Assembly: GCA_038235705.1 (NCBI GenBank) | Contig: JBBSTR010000053.1 | Location: 1-16,877 of the forward strand | Source of the DNA: CANKBT01 sp038235705 | Lineage (GTDB): Bacteria > Actinomycetota > Actinomycetes > Mycobacteriales > SCTD01 | Direction of reading: 5' to 3' | DNA length: 16,877 bases | Shown here: positions 5,909 through 13,234 of the stretch, piece after piece | Layout of the letters: each line of letters starts with the position of its first letter | Position numbering within the stretch: the stretch's first letter is position 1 | The notes under the pieces: model-generated | What the model saw: the letters and a program-made list of their open reading frames with translations, nothing else | Told to the model about the DNA's origin: nothing | The model's database searches: none | Made by a program: the position numbers and the translations under genes

Positions 5909-7638
5909 TGCAACCAGAACCCCCACTCGGCCTGCAACAGCGGGCCCTGGACTGGGAGCGACTGCGTGAGGACTATTTCGACGTCCTGGTCATCGGCGGA
6001 GGCGTCACCGGCGCGGGGGTGGCCCTGGACGCGGCTACCCGAGGTCTGCGTACCGCTCTGGTAGAGGCCCGTGACTACGCGAGCGGCACGTCCTCGCGCA
6101 GCTCCAAGCTGTTCCACGGAGGCCTGCGCTATCTCGAGCAGCTCGACGTGGGGCTGGTCCGGGAAGCCCTGCACGAGCGAGACCTGGCCGTGCACCGCCT
6201 CGCGCCGCACCTCGTCAAGCCGCTTCCGTTCCTCTACCCGCTGACGCACCGGCTCTGGGAGCGTCCGTACGTCACGGCCGGTCTCGCCCTGTATGACGCG
6301 CTGGCCCGGGTGGGTTCCCTGAGCGCACCGATGCCGGCGCAACGACAGCTGTCGCGTGCCGGCGCCCGCCGGCTGTTCCCGGGCCTGCGGAAGAGTGCCC
6401 TGGTCGGCGCCGTGCGTTACTTCGATGCACAGGTGGATGACGCTCGGCACACGCTGACGGTGGTGCGCACCGCCGCGGCGTACGGGGCGACGGCGCTGAG
6501 CTCGGCCGAGGTCGTCGGCTTCGACCGGGCCGGCGACCGAGTCGTCGGCGCGTTCGTGCGGGACGTCGAGACGGGCGACGAGGTTCACGTCCGGTGCACG
6601 GTCGTGGTGAATGCCACCGGGGTGTGGACCGACGACGTGCAGACCATGGTCGGCGGACGGGGCCGGTTTCAGGTACGAGCCAGCAAGGGGGTCCACATCG
6701 TCGTGCCCCGCGACCGCATCAACGGTGAGACCGGCCTGATCCTGAGGACAGAACGGTCCGTGCTGTTCGTCATCCCGTGGGGCGGCCACTGGATCATCGG
6801 CACGACCGACACGGACTGGAAGCTGGACAAGGCCCATCCCGCAGCCTGCTCCGCCGACATCGACTACCTGCTCGATCGCGTGAACGAGGTGCTAGCGGTA
6901 CCGCTCACCCGAGACGACATCACGGGGGTCTACGCCGGGCTTCGACCGTTGCTGGCTGGAGAGAGCGAAGACACGAGCCAGCTCTCGCGCGAGCACATGG
7001 TGTCCCGTCCCTGCCCCGGCATGGTGTCGGTGGCCGGCGGGAAGTACACGACGTATCGCGTGATGGCCGTCGACGCGGTCGACGCCCTGGCCCAGGACCT
7101 GGACCGGGCGTTGCCCCCCAGCGTCACGGAGAACATCCCGCTGCTCGGTGCCGTCGGTTATGACGCGCTGGTCAACCAGCTGAGCAACCTCGCCGCGCGG
7201 TGGGGCGTGCCGCCCTGGCGGGCCGAGCACCTGCTCAACCGCTTCGGGTCTCAGACGCCTGAGGTGCTCGGGCTGGCAGCCGACGACCCGACCCTGCTCG
7301 CCCCCGTGCCCGGGGCAGCCGGCTACCTCATGGTCGAGATGGTGTGGGCGGCGACCCACGAGGCCGCGCTGCACCTGGACGACCTGCTGGCCCGACGGAC
7401 GCGGATCTCCATCGAGACCACGCACCGCGGTGTCGAGAGCGCTCCGTCGGTGGCTCGAGCCGTCGCCGGCGTGCTGGGCTGGGACGAGGCCCGGATCGCG
7501 GCCGAGGTGGCCGACTACCTGGCGAGGGTCGAGGCGGAGCGCAGGTCGCAGACCGAGCCGGACGACGCCGGCGCCGACGCCGCGCGGCTGGCCGCACCGG
7601 ACACCAGAGAGGTGCCGGCACGGCAACGACCCGAGTGA
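5908..7638 (+). CDS. glpD: Glycerol-3-phosphate dehydrogenase (FAD-dependent, GlpD)
   Basis: This 576-residue flavoenzyme oxidises sn-glycerol 3-phosphate to dihydroxyacetone phosphate and passes electrons to quinone at the inner face of the membrane. The N-terminal FAD-binding motif VIGGGVTGAGVALDAATRG (about residues 28-46) is followed by the family signature SGTSSRSSKLFHGGLRYLEQ. Later GlpD blocks include GTTDTDW and the late FAD-site segment VAGGKYTTYRVMA. A C-terminal DAO_C helical domain fills about residues 400-530. Length is normal for actinobacterial GlpD. I place the start at ATG 5908, although the frame is open further upstream (GTG 5812), because the fold begins shortly after residue 15 and a -10 element sits at leaderless distance. 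The last 30 or so residues are low-complexity and charged. No glpF or glpK is adjacent in the window. Confidence 0.92.
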   Translation: MQPEPPLGLQQRALDWERLREDYFDVLVIGGGVTGAGVALDAATRGLRTALVEARDYASGTSSRSSKLFHGGLRYLEQLDVGLVREALHERDLAVHRLAPHLVKPLPFLYPLTHRLWERPYVTAGLALYDALARVGSLSAPMPAQRQLSRAGARRLFPGLRKSALVGAVRYFDAQVDDARHTLTVVRTAAAYGATALSSAEVVGFDRAGDRVVGAFVRDVETGDEVHVRCTVVVNATGVWTDDVQTMVGGRGRFQVRASKGVHIVVPRDRINGETGLILRTERSVLFVIPWGGHWIIGTTDTDWKLDKAHPAACSADIDYLLDRVNEVLAVPLTRDDITGVYAGLRPLLAGESEDTSQLSREHMVSRPCPGMVSVAGGKYTTYRVMAVDAVDALAQDLDRALPPSVTENIPLLGAVGYDALVNQLSNLAARWGVPPWRAEHLLNRFGSQTPEVLGLAADDPTLLAPVPGAAGYLMVEMVWAATHEAALHLDDLLARRTRISIETTHRGVESAPSVARAVAGVLGWDEARIAAEVADYLARVEAERRSQTEPDDAGADAARLAAPDTREVPARQRPE

Positions 7639-7640
7639 CA

Positions 7641-7657
7641 CGGGCCCGAGAGGCCCG
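7641..7657 (+). terminator. Short hairpin after glpD
   Basis: CGGGCC (7641-7646) and GGCCCG (7652-7657) form a 6-bp all-G/C stem with loop CGAGA, beginning two bases after the stop and followed by GTCCTT. It is a plausible weak terminator separating glpD from the importer operon. Confidence 0.4.
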
Positions 7658-7666
7658 GTCCTTGAA

Positions 7667-7688
7667 CAACCATGGACATCCATGGTTG
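7667..7688. promoter_or_regulatory. Perfect inverted repeat, candidate operator of the importer operon
   Basis: CAACCATGGA (7667-7676) and TCCATGGTTG (7679-7688) are exact reverse complements separated by CA, giving a 22-bp site for a dimeric regulator. Its right arm overlaps the proposed -35 hexamer, so a bound protein would block RNA polymerase. The same operon ends in a GntR/UTRA regulator gene (12420), which makes autoregulated repression with release by the imported compound the simplest reading. Confidence 0.6.
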
Positions 7689-7714
7689 CGCATAGACACC
7701 TTCGGCTCTATGGT
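7686..7714 (+). promoter_or_regulatory. Promoter of the ABC importer operon
   Basis: TTGCGC (7686-7691) and TATGGT (7709-7714) are separated by 17 bp and resemble a housekeeping-sigma promoter with a TANNNT -10. Transcription would begin near 7721, leaving a leader of about 30 nt that contains GGAGG (7741-7745) before ATG 7750. Confidence 0.5.
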
Positions 7715-7749
7715 CTGCGTCACACAGCCTGCGAGCTACCGGAGGAACA

Positions 7750-9048
7750 ATGCGAACTCCCCGACTCACCGTCTTCCTGGCCACCGGGGCTCTGCTGGCC
7801 ACCGCGGCGTGCGGCAGCTCCGGCGGGGGCACCGAGCCAGCCGGGCCGGCCGCGGGATCCGGTAGCAGTTCTGACGGCGGGTCAGGAGGCGTCGCGAAGG
7901 TAGGAGCCATCCTGTCCCTGTCAGGCGTCTACTCCACGCTCGGTCCGCCGGAGCAGAAGGCCATCACGATGGGGTTGGAAGCCCTCAACAAGGGCGGGTT
8001 CACCGTCGACGGCAAGAAGTTCACCCTCGACGTCACGGTCACCGACGACAAGTCCGACGCCGCCACGACCGGGGTGACCGCGTTCCGCCAGATGACCCAG
8101 TCTGACAACTTGCCCCTGATCGGCTTCGGCCTCGGGTCCTCGACCTATGCTCCGCTGCTCAAGCGTTCGCCGATCCCGATGATCAACATCCTGGACAGCG
8201 GCTACCCGAGCATCCTGGACTTCGACCCGCACCTGTTCCTCATCCGTGGGGACTCCCCCACCTACGTGCCCGGCTGTGTCACCTACGCCAAGGCGAAGCT
8301 CTCCGCAAAGTCCATCTCGGTCATCACGGCCAAGGGCGAGCCGTACGCCGAAGGTCTCACTCAACTGGTCACCAAGGCAGCCAAGGACCAAGGGCTCGGC
8401 GTGGGCGCGGTCGCGGAGTATCCGCTCGGCGCCACCGACTACGGCAACGCGGTCGCTGAGGCGACCGCGAGCAAGCCCGACGCGATCTACCTCAGCAGCG
8501 TGACCGCCGTGATCCTGCCCGTGCTCAAGCAGCTGCGTCAGGCGGGCTACACGGGTCCGGTCCTGCACAGCAGCGGCGTCAACCCCGAGCAGGCCAAGGC
8601 CATCATCGGCGATACCTACAACGACGTGATGAAGGACAACTACGACTGCGCAGGCACCCTGCCGGGGACTTCGCCCCAGGCAGCCACGCAGGCCTTCGCC
8701 AAGGCGTATCAGGCGCGCTGGAACGAGTACCCGCAGGACCTCACGATGTGGGCCTACGACTTCCCGTTCATCGTCGCAGCGGCCATGACCAAGGCAGGAA
8801 GCACCACCGACAGCAAGAAGATCTTCGAGGCGCTGCCGGAGATCAAGGTTCCCGACGGCAGCATCAGCGGCTGGGTGCCCGGCAAGGATGGCCTGCTCTT
8901 CACCAACCGTGATGCACGGACCCCGTCCGAGATCACCCAGTGGTGCCCTGAGAAGAAGACGCTCGCCAGCGCGATGACCTTCGACTACAAGGACGGCAAG
9001 GTCGTAGACGTCAAGTACAAGGACGGCGCCTGCGCCGCCGCCAGCTGA
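7750..9048 (+). CDS. Substrate-binding lipoprotein of a Liv/HAAT-type ABC importer
   Basis: A 432-residue exported lipoprotein. The N-terminus has a charged start, a hydrophobic stretch and a lipobox-like ATAAC with the lipid-carrying Cys at residue 21, then a Gly/Ser-rich linker of about 25 residues. The mature domain begins VAKVGAILSLSGVYSTLGPP, the opening of Peripla_BP_6 (type I) proteins, and has the two-lobe alternation expected, with YPLGATDYGNAV and PDAIYLSS midway. Four cysteines in the mature domain may form disulfides. The family carries branched-chain and other amino acids, amides, urea or aromatic acids; nothing visible fixes the ligand. GGAGG lies 4 nt before ATG 7750. It is the first gene of a tightly packed operon, as is usual for the component needed in largest amount. 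Confidence 0.9.
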   Translation: MRTPRLTVFLATGALLATAACGSSGGGTEPAGPAAGSGSSSDGGSGGVAKVGAILSLSGVYSTLGPPEQKAITMGLEALNKGGFTVDGKKFTLDVTVTDDKSDAATTGVTAFRQMTQSDNLPLIGFGLGSSTYAPLLKRSPIPMINILDSGYPSILDFDPHLFLIRGDSPTYVPGCVTYAKAKLSAKSISVITAKGEPYAEGLTQLVTKAAKDQGLGVGAVAEYPLGATDYGNAVAEATASKPDAIYLSSVTAVILPVLKQLRQAGYTGPVLHSSGVNPEQAKAIIGDTYNDVMKDNYDCAGTLPGTSPQAATQAFAKAYQARWNEYPQDLTMWAYDFPFIVAAAMTKAGSTTDSKKIFEALPEIKVPDGSISGWVPGKDGLLFTNRDARTPSEITQWCPEKKTLASAMTFDYKDGKVVDVKYKDGACAAAS

Positions 9049-9053
9049 CCTCG

Positions 9054-9914
9054 ATGGGCCAGGTCATTGCCAACGGCATCTTTCTCGGGTCGCTGTTCGC
9101 CGTGGTCGCGGTCGGCCTGACGCTGATCTACGGCGTCATGGAAGTCCCCAACTTCGCGCACTCGGGGATCATCGCGCTCTCGGCGTATGCCACCTATTCC
9201 GCAGGCAAGCACGGCGCCCCGTTCGTGCTTGCAGCAGCGGCGGGGATCCTTACCGGTGGCGTCCTGTCCGTGCTCACCGAGCAGCTCGCCTACCGGTGGG
9301 TCCGAGACAACCCAGCCGCCGCACCAGCCGTCGCTCTCGGCCTGCTGCTGATCCTGCAGAACACCGCCCTGCGCATCTACGGCGGCGAGGGCAAGGCACT
9401 CGACGTTCCCTACAGCCAGTCCATCCTGCAGGTCGGCGGGGTCACGTTGTCCGGCGTCAAGGTTGCGCTGATCGTCCTCGCGGCGGTGGCCTTGATCTTT
9501 CTGAGCCTGCTGCTGTCTCGCACCTCGCTGGGACGCGCGGTCCGGGCCGTTGCCCCGGACCGCGAGGCCGCCGCGCTGATGGGCATCCCGATGCAGCGCC
9601 AGTACACGCTGGCCTTCCTCGTAGCAGGCCTGCTCGGCGGGGTGGCCGCAGTGGCGTACGCGCCGACGTTCCAGGTCTCGCCGTACATGGCCGACGAGAT
9701 CCTGCTCAGCGCGTTCGTGGTGGTCGTCCTCGGGGGCCTGGGCAGCGTGCTCGGTGCGGTCGCCGGTGGTCTGCTGCTGGGCATCGTCGAGAGCCTTGGC
9801 TCCGCCTACGTCAGCGCCTCCTATCAGAGCGCTTTTGGGTTCGTGGCCCTCGTGGTCATCCTGGTGGCGCGGCCCGCAGGTCTGCTGAGCAGCGCAGGCA
9901 GGCGGGTCGCATGA
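9054..9914 (+). CDS. LivH-type ABC transporter permease
   Basis: A 286-residue integral membrane protein of the BPD_transp_2 family with about eight hydrophobic segments. The opening, NGIFLGSLFAVVAVGLTLIY, and the following NFAHSGIIAL match LivH proteins. The cytoplasmic coupling region is RAVAPDREAAALMGIPMQR, which docks on the ATPase, and the C-terminal VVVLGGLGSVLGAVAGG stretch is also typical. It forms half of the translocation pore with the permease encoded next. The start lies only 5 bp after the binding-protein stop and has no recognisable Shine-Dalgarno sequence, so translation probably depends on reinitiation. It shares an ATGA overlap with the next gene. Confidence 0.9.
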   Translation: MGQVIANGIFLGSLFAVVAVGLTLIYGVMEVPNFAHSGIIALSAYATYSAGKHGAPFVLAAAAGILTGGVLSVLTEQLAYRWVRDNPAAAPAVALGLLLILQNTALRIYGGEGKALDVPYSQSILQVGGVTLSGVKVALIVLAAVALIFLSLLLSRTSLGRAVRAVAPDREAAALMGIPMQRQYTLAFLVAGLLGGVAAVAYAPTFQVSPYMADEILLSAFVVVVLGGLGSVLGAVAGGLLLGIVESLGSAYVSASYQSAFGFVALVVILVARPAGLLSSAGRRVA

Positions 9915-10954
9915 CGAGCATGACCGCCCCGCCGACCCAACGGCCGGCGAGCTCCGCGGTGATCGACCGCCCGGCGGTGCGCCATGCCGGCGCCGTGCTC
10001 GGCATCATCGGGCTGGGCGTGGTGGCCTACCTCCTGCTGACGAACTTGCAGGGACAGCGCGGGCAGGCATGCCTGCTGGTCGTGCTGTGGACCGTGTCCG
10101 TGACCGGGCTCAACATCGTCCAAGGACTCGGGGGCTACCCGAGCCTGGCCCAGGCCTCGTTCTACGGCGGCGGCGCCTACATCTCCACGATCGCCCTCCA
10201 CAAGGGGATGCCCATGGTCCTGGCAGCCCTGGTCGCCGTGGCAGCCGTCACCGCAGCCGGGTTGGTCGTCGGGCTGATCTTCGCCCGGACCCGGGGGCAG
10301 TACTTCGCGATCGGCACCCTGTTCTTCGGGGCCGTCGTCAACCTGGTCCTCAACAACGCCCTGGACCTGACCGGTGGCCCGAACGGCCGACCCGTCGACC
10401 TGGGCTTCGCGCCGAGCACCACGTTGCGTCTGCTGGCGGCGTCGATGTCCGTCGGCTTCATGCTGTTCTACGTGATCTCCCGCATGAAGCTCGGGGCCCG
10501 GCTGCTCAGCATCCGTGAGGACGAGGACCTGGCCGAGCACCTGGGCGTCCCGACGGCCCGCACCAAGCTGCTGGCCCTCACCCTGTCCGCCACCTTCGGC
10601 GCTTGGGCCGGGGTCCTGCTGGCGCAGTACAACGGCGTCATCGCTCCGAGCCAGTTCACGTTCGGTCAGAGCTTCCTCATGTTCGTCGCCATCGGCCTGG
10701 GTGGCTACGGCCGGTTGCTCGCCCCGCTCGTCGGCAGCTTCGTCGTCATCGGTCTGCCCCAGCTGATCCACGTCGGACCCGGCACCAGCCAGATCGCCGT
10801 CGGGATCATCTTCATCGTCGTCACTCTCGTCCTGCCTGGAGGGATCATCGGAGGGCTGTCCGTGGTGTGGGGGTGGTTCCGACCGTCCCGACGGGACGAC
10901 CCGTTCGCGTCAGGAACCCCGGACCAGCCGCGTCGTCCAGAGGTCACCTCATGA
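9911..10954 (+). CDS. LivM-type ABC transporter permease
   Basis: A 347-residue membrane protein, partner of the preceding permease. After a short Thr/Pro-rich cytoplasmic N-terminus there are about nine hydrophobic segments. LivM features include GLGGYPSLAQASFYGGGAY, the cytoplasmic coupling segment SIREDEDLAEHLGV followed by TKLLALTLSATFGAWAG, and FVAIGLGGYGRLLAPLVGS near the C-terminus. ATG 9911 overlaps the upstream stop (ATGA, 9911-9914); an open frame to 9296 exists but lies over the LivH-type gene and codes for Arg-rich nonsense. The C-terminal tail is Pro/Arg-rich and hydrophilic. The stop again overlaps the next start as ATGA. Confidence 0.9.
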   Translation: MTSMTAPPTQRPASSAVIDRPAVRHAGAVLGIIGLGVVAYLLLTNLQGQRGQACLLVVLWTVSVTGLNIVQGLGGYPSLAQASFYGGGAYISTIALHKGMPMVLAALVAVAAVTAAGLVVGLIFARTRGQYFAIGTLFFGAVVNLVLNNALDLTGGPNGRPVDLGFAPSTTLRLLAASMSVGFMLFYVISRMKLGARLLSIREDEDLAEHLGVPTARTKLLALTLSATFGAWAGVLLAQYNGVIAPSQFTFGQSFLMFVAIGLGGYGRLLAPLVGSFVVIGLPQLIHVGPGTSQIAVGIIFIVVTLVLPGGIIGGLSVVWGWFRPSRRDDPFASGTPDQPRRPEVTS

Positions 10955-11670
10955 CCGCCCTGCTCGAGGCACGCAACCTCGTCAAGAAGTTCGGAGGTGT
11001 CCGCGCGGTCGACGACGTGTCGTTGACCTTGGCGCCGACCTCGATCCTCGGGCTGATCGGCCCGAACGGTTCCGGCAAGACGACGCTCCTGAGCCTGTTG
11101 AGCGGCACCCTGGAGCCCACCGGAGGGACGGTGCTCGTCGACGGTTCCTCGCCGAAGGGGCGGGCGACCCATCGCTTCGTCAGGGCCGGGGTGGCCCGGA
11201 CCTTCCAGACGACGCGGCTGTTCCCCACCTGGACCTTGCTGGAGGCGCTCCGCCTCGCCGCAGGAGAGCGCAGCCACAGGACCCGCGGCGCCGGGCCGTC
11301 GGAGATCGCGGACCTGCTCGGTCTGAGCGACGTGCTGCACGCCCGCTGCCGAGAATTCACCGGCGCGCAGCAGCGGTTGTCGATGATCGCCGCGGCGCTG
11401 GCCACCAGCCCTCGCGTGCTGCTGCTGGACGAGCCTGCAGTCGGCATGGACCAGGCGGAGGCCGACACGCTGGGGCGCGCCGTGCGACGGGTGCGCGAGC
11501 AGCTCGGCACCGGCATCGTCGTGGTCGACCACAACATGCACTTCCTCATGCCGATCGCGGACACGGTCATGGTGATGGCCTCCGGGTCCGTGCTGGCTAG
11601 CGGCACCCCGGCCGAGATTCGCGCAGACAAGTCCGTCATCGCCTCCTACCTCGGGGCGGTGACCGCATGA
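10951..11670 (+). CDS. LivG-type ABC transporter ATPase with altered signature motif
   Basis: A 239-residue nucleotide-binding subunit. Walker A is GPNGSGKTT (residues 37-45), the Q-loop Gln is at 86 in RTFQTTRLFP, Walker B is LLLDE (157-161) and the H-loop His is 194 in VVVDHNMHFLM. The ABC signature, normally LSxGQ, reads FTGAQ (136-140): the Ser is replaced by Thr and the conserved Gly by Ala, and the usual Arg of the following ARAL is Ala. This could make the composite ATP site built from this signature and the partner's Walker A weak or inactive. It is slightly shorter than typical LivG (about 255), mainly between Q-loop and signature. ATGA overlaps link it to both neighbours. Confidence 0.9.
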   Translation: MTALLEARNLVKKFGGVRAVDDVSLTLAPTSILGLIGPNGSGKTTLLSLLSGTLEPTGGTVLVDGSSPKGRATHRFVRAGVARTFQTTRLFPTWTLLEALRLAAGERSHRTRGAGPSEIADLLGLSDVLHARCREFTGAQQRLSMIAAALATSPRVLLLDEPAVGMDQAEADTLGRAVRRVREQLGTGIVVVDHNMHFLMPIADTVMVMASGSVLASGTPAEIRADKSVIASYLGAVTA

Positions 11671-12395
11671 GCCTGCTCTCCGTCGAAGACCTGACGGTCC
11701 GGTTCGGCACGACAACCGCAGTCCGAGCCGTCAGTCTGGAGGTGTTGGCCGGGACCGTCACGGGGGTCCTCGGCGCCAACGGAGCCGGCAAGACGACCAC
11801 TCTGCTGGGCATCCTCGGGCGGGTGCAGCGAGCGTCGGGCAAGATCGTCCTGGACGGCCAGGACGTCACCGGCCTCTCGACCGTTCAGCTCGTGCGGGCG
11901 GGCATCTCGTTGTGCCCCGAGGGACGCCGGCTCTTCCCGAACATGACGGTGCAGGACAACCTGCTGCTCGGCGCCTACGGTCGAGGTCGGCGCACCGAAC
12001 GGTCTCGGTTGACGAAGATCTACGAGCAGTTTCCGTTCTGTCACGAACGGCGAGGGGAGCTGGCAGGCCGGCTGAGCGGCGGGCAGCAACAGGTCGTAGC
12101 GGTAGCCCGGGCGCTCATGTCCGCGCCCCGGCTGCTGCTGCTCGACGAGCCGTCCAGCGGACTGTCGCCCGTGGCCATCGAGGAGATTCGTCAGATCCTC
12201 GCGACGATCGCCGCAGACGGCACCGCTGTCCTGCTGGTCGAGCAGAACGTGTCACTGGTGTCAGCGCTGTGTCAGGACGCGTGGGTGCTGGCACACGGAG
12301 AGGTGCGCGACGCCGGTCGTGTCGCGGAGTTGCTGTCCGGTGTTCGGTTGGCGGATTCCTACCTGGGAGTTGCTGATGGCCCCGAGGACCGCTGA
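11667..12395 (+). CDS. LivF-type ABC transporter ATPase
   Basis: A 242-residue nucleotide-binding subunit, partner of the preceding ATPase. Walker A is GANGAGKTT (36-44), followed by the LivF-typical CPEGRRLFPNMTVQDNL. The signature is a full LSGGQ (136-140), and Walker B is LLLLDE (156-161). The H-loop region is LLVEQNVSLV, with Gln in place of His, as is normal for LivF proteins. It therefore supplies a good signature to the partner's Walker A, while its own Walker A faces the altered signature. ATG 11667 overlaps the upstream stop as ATGA, and its stop is 24 bp before the regulator gene. Confidence 0.92.
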   Translation: MSLLSVEDLTVRFGTTTAVRAVSLEVLAGTVTGVLGANGAGKTTTLLGILGRVQRASGKIVLDGQDVTGLSTVQLVRAGISLCPEGRRLFPNMTVQDNLLLGAYGRGRRTERSRLTKIYEQFPFCHERRGELAGRLSGGQQQVVAVARALMSAPRLLLLDEPSSGLSPVAIEEIRQILATIAADGTAVLLVEQNVSLVSALCQDAWVLAHGEVRDAGRVAELLSGVRLADSYLGVADGPEDR

Positions 12396-12419
12396 CGCCT
12401 ACCTTGCCGGTCTTACGCC

Positions 12420-13214
12420 ATGAAAGTCCCACCGACGAGCGTTGCGTCGATGTGCAGCGTGCAGCGCGACGCGCCGTCGCCTCTGCACGTACAGATCTCC
12501 GATCACATGCGGGAGCTGATCCGCACCCGCACCTGGCCGCCGCACCACCGCGTCCTGCCGGAGCTCGACCTGGCCCGCGAGCTGGGCGTCGCCAGGGGAA
12601 CCGTCCGCAAGGCGGTCCGCGCCCTCGTCGACGAGGGGCTGCTCGTCCAGGTTCAGGGACGGGGCACGTTCGTCCGCTCGGGCGGGCTCGGCGGCACCCT
12701 TGATCAGGACATGTTGTCGTTGGCTGAGTCCATGGTCAGTCAGGGGATCGCTGCTGCGACCGTGGTCCTGGTCCGCGAGACAGTGGCAGCCTCGGCTCGG
12801 ATGATCAGCTTGCTGGAGCTGCCGTCTGACACGCCCACCCTGCTCACAAGGTTGGAGAGGTTGCGGACGATCGAGGAGGCACCCGTCGCTCATTTCGTCA
12901 ACTACGTTCGGCAGGATCTCTGTCCTTGGGTCGACGACCTCGAGCCCGGGAACTTGTCCTTCTACGAGTTCATCGAGCACCTGGCTGGGCTCCGCATCGC
13001 GGCCGGCCGCCGCACCTTTGTCGCGCGAGCCGCGGATCCTGAGATGGCGGAGCGGCTGGAGGTCCCCACCGGGACGCCCCTTCAATACTTCGAGCAGGTC
13101 ACGTACCTTGACGACGGCCGCGCCATCGAGCTCTCGGAGGTCTGGGTCCGGAGCGACCGGGTGCGCCTGACCTCGATGGTGAGCCGCGGTCCGGCCAGGG
13201 TGGGCAAGGGCTGA
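12420..13214 (+). CDS. GntR-family regulator, HutC/UTRA subfamily
   Basis: A 264-residue repressor-type protein. Residues about 20-85 are a GntR winged helix: PLHVQISDHMRELI, LARELGVARGTVRKAVRAL and DEGLLVQVQGRGTFV. Residues about 100-255 form a UTRA ligand-binding domain, recognisable from LTRLERLRTIEEAPVAHFVN, the middle FYEFIEHLAGLRIA and AIELSEVWVRSDRV near the end. UTRA proteins bind small metabolites and usually regulate nearby transport or catabolic genes. It lies 24 bp after the importer ATPase gene with no good Shine-Dalgarno sequence at ATG 12420; ATG 12450 is an alternative that would still keep the DNA-binding domain. It is probably the last gene of the importer transcript and likely acts at the inverted repeat 7667-7688. 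Confidence 0.9.
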   Translation: MKVPPTSVASMCSVQRDAPSPLHVQISDHMRELIRTRTWPPHHRVLPELDLARELGVARGTVRKAVRALVDEGLLVQVQGRGTFVRSGGLGGTLDQDMLSLAESMVSQGIAAATVVLVRETVAASARMISLLELPSDTPTLLTRLERLRTIEEAPVAHFVNYVRQDLCPWVDDLEPGNLSFYEFIEHLAGLRIAAGRRTFVARAADPEMAERLEVPTGTPLQYFEQVTYLDDGRAIELSEVWVRSDRVRLTSMVSRGPARVGKG

Positions 13215-13234
13215 AAGGCGACAGCCGGACTCGA

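Noticed and set aside
7667..7688. Inverted repeat as ends of a mobile element
   Set aside because: The arms are 2 bp apart with no transposase or target duplication; the position over a -35 points to an operator.
9296..9910. Upstream extension of the LivM-type frame
   Set aside because: It overlaps the LivH-type gene in another frame; the ATGA start at 9911 fits the operon pattern.
13205..13234. Hairpin between the convergent GntR and lipase-like genes
   Set aside because: Only a 4-bp GGCT/AGCC pairing with a long loop is present, too weak to call a terminator.
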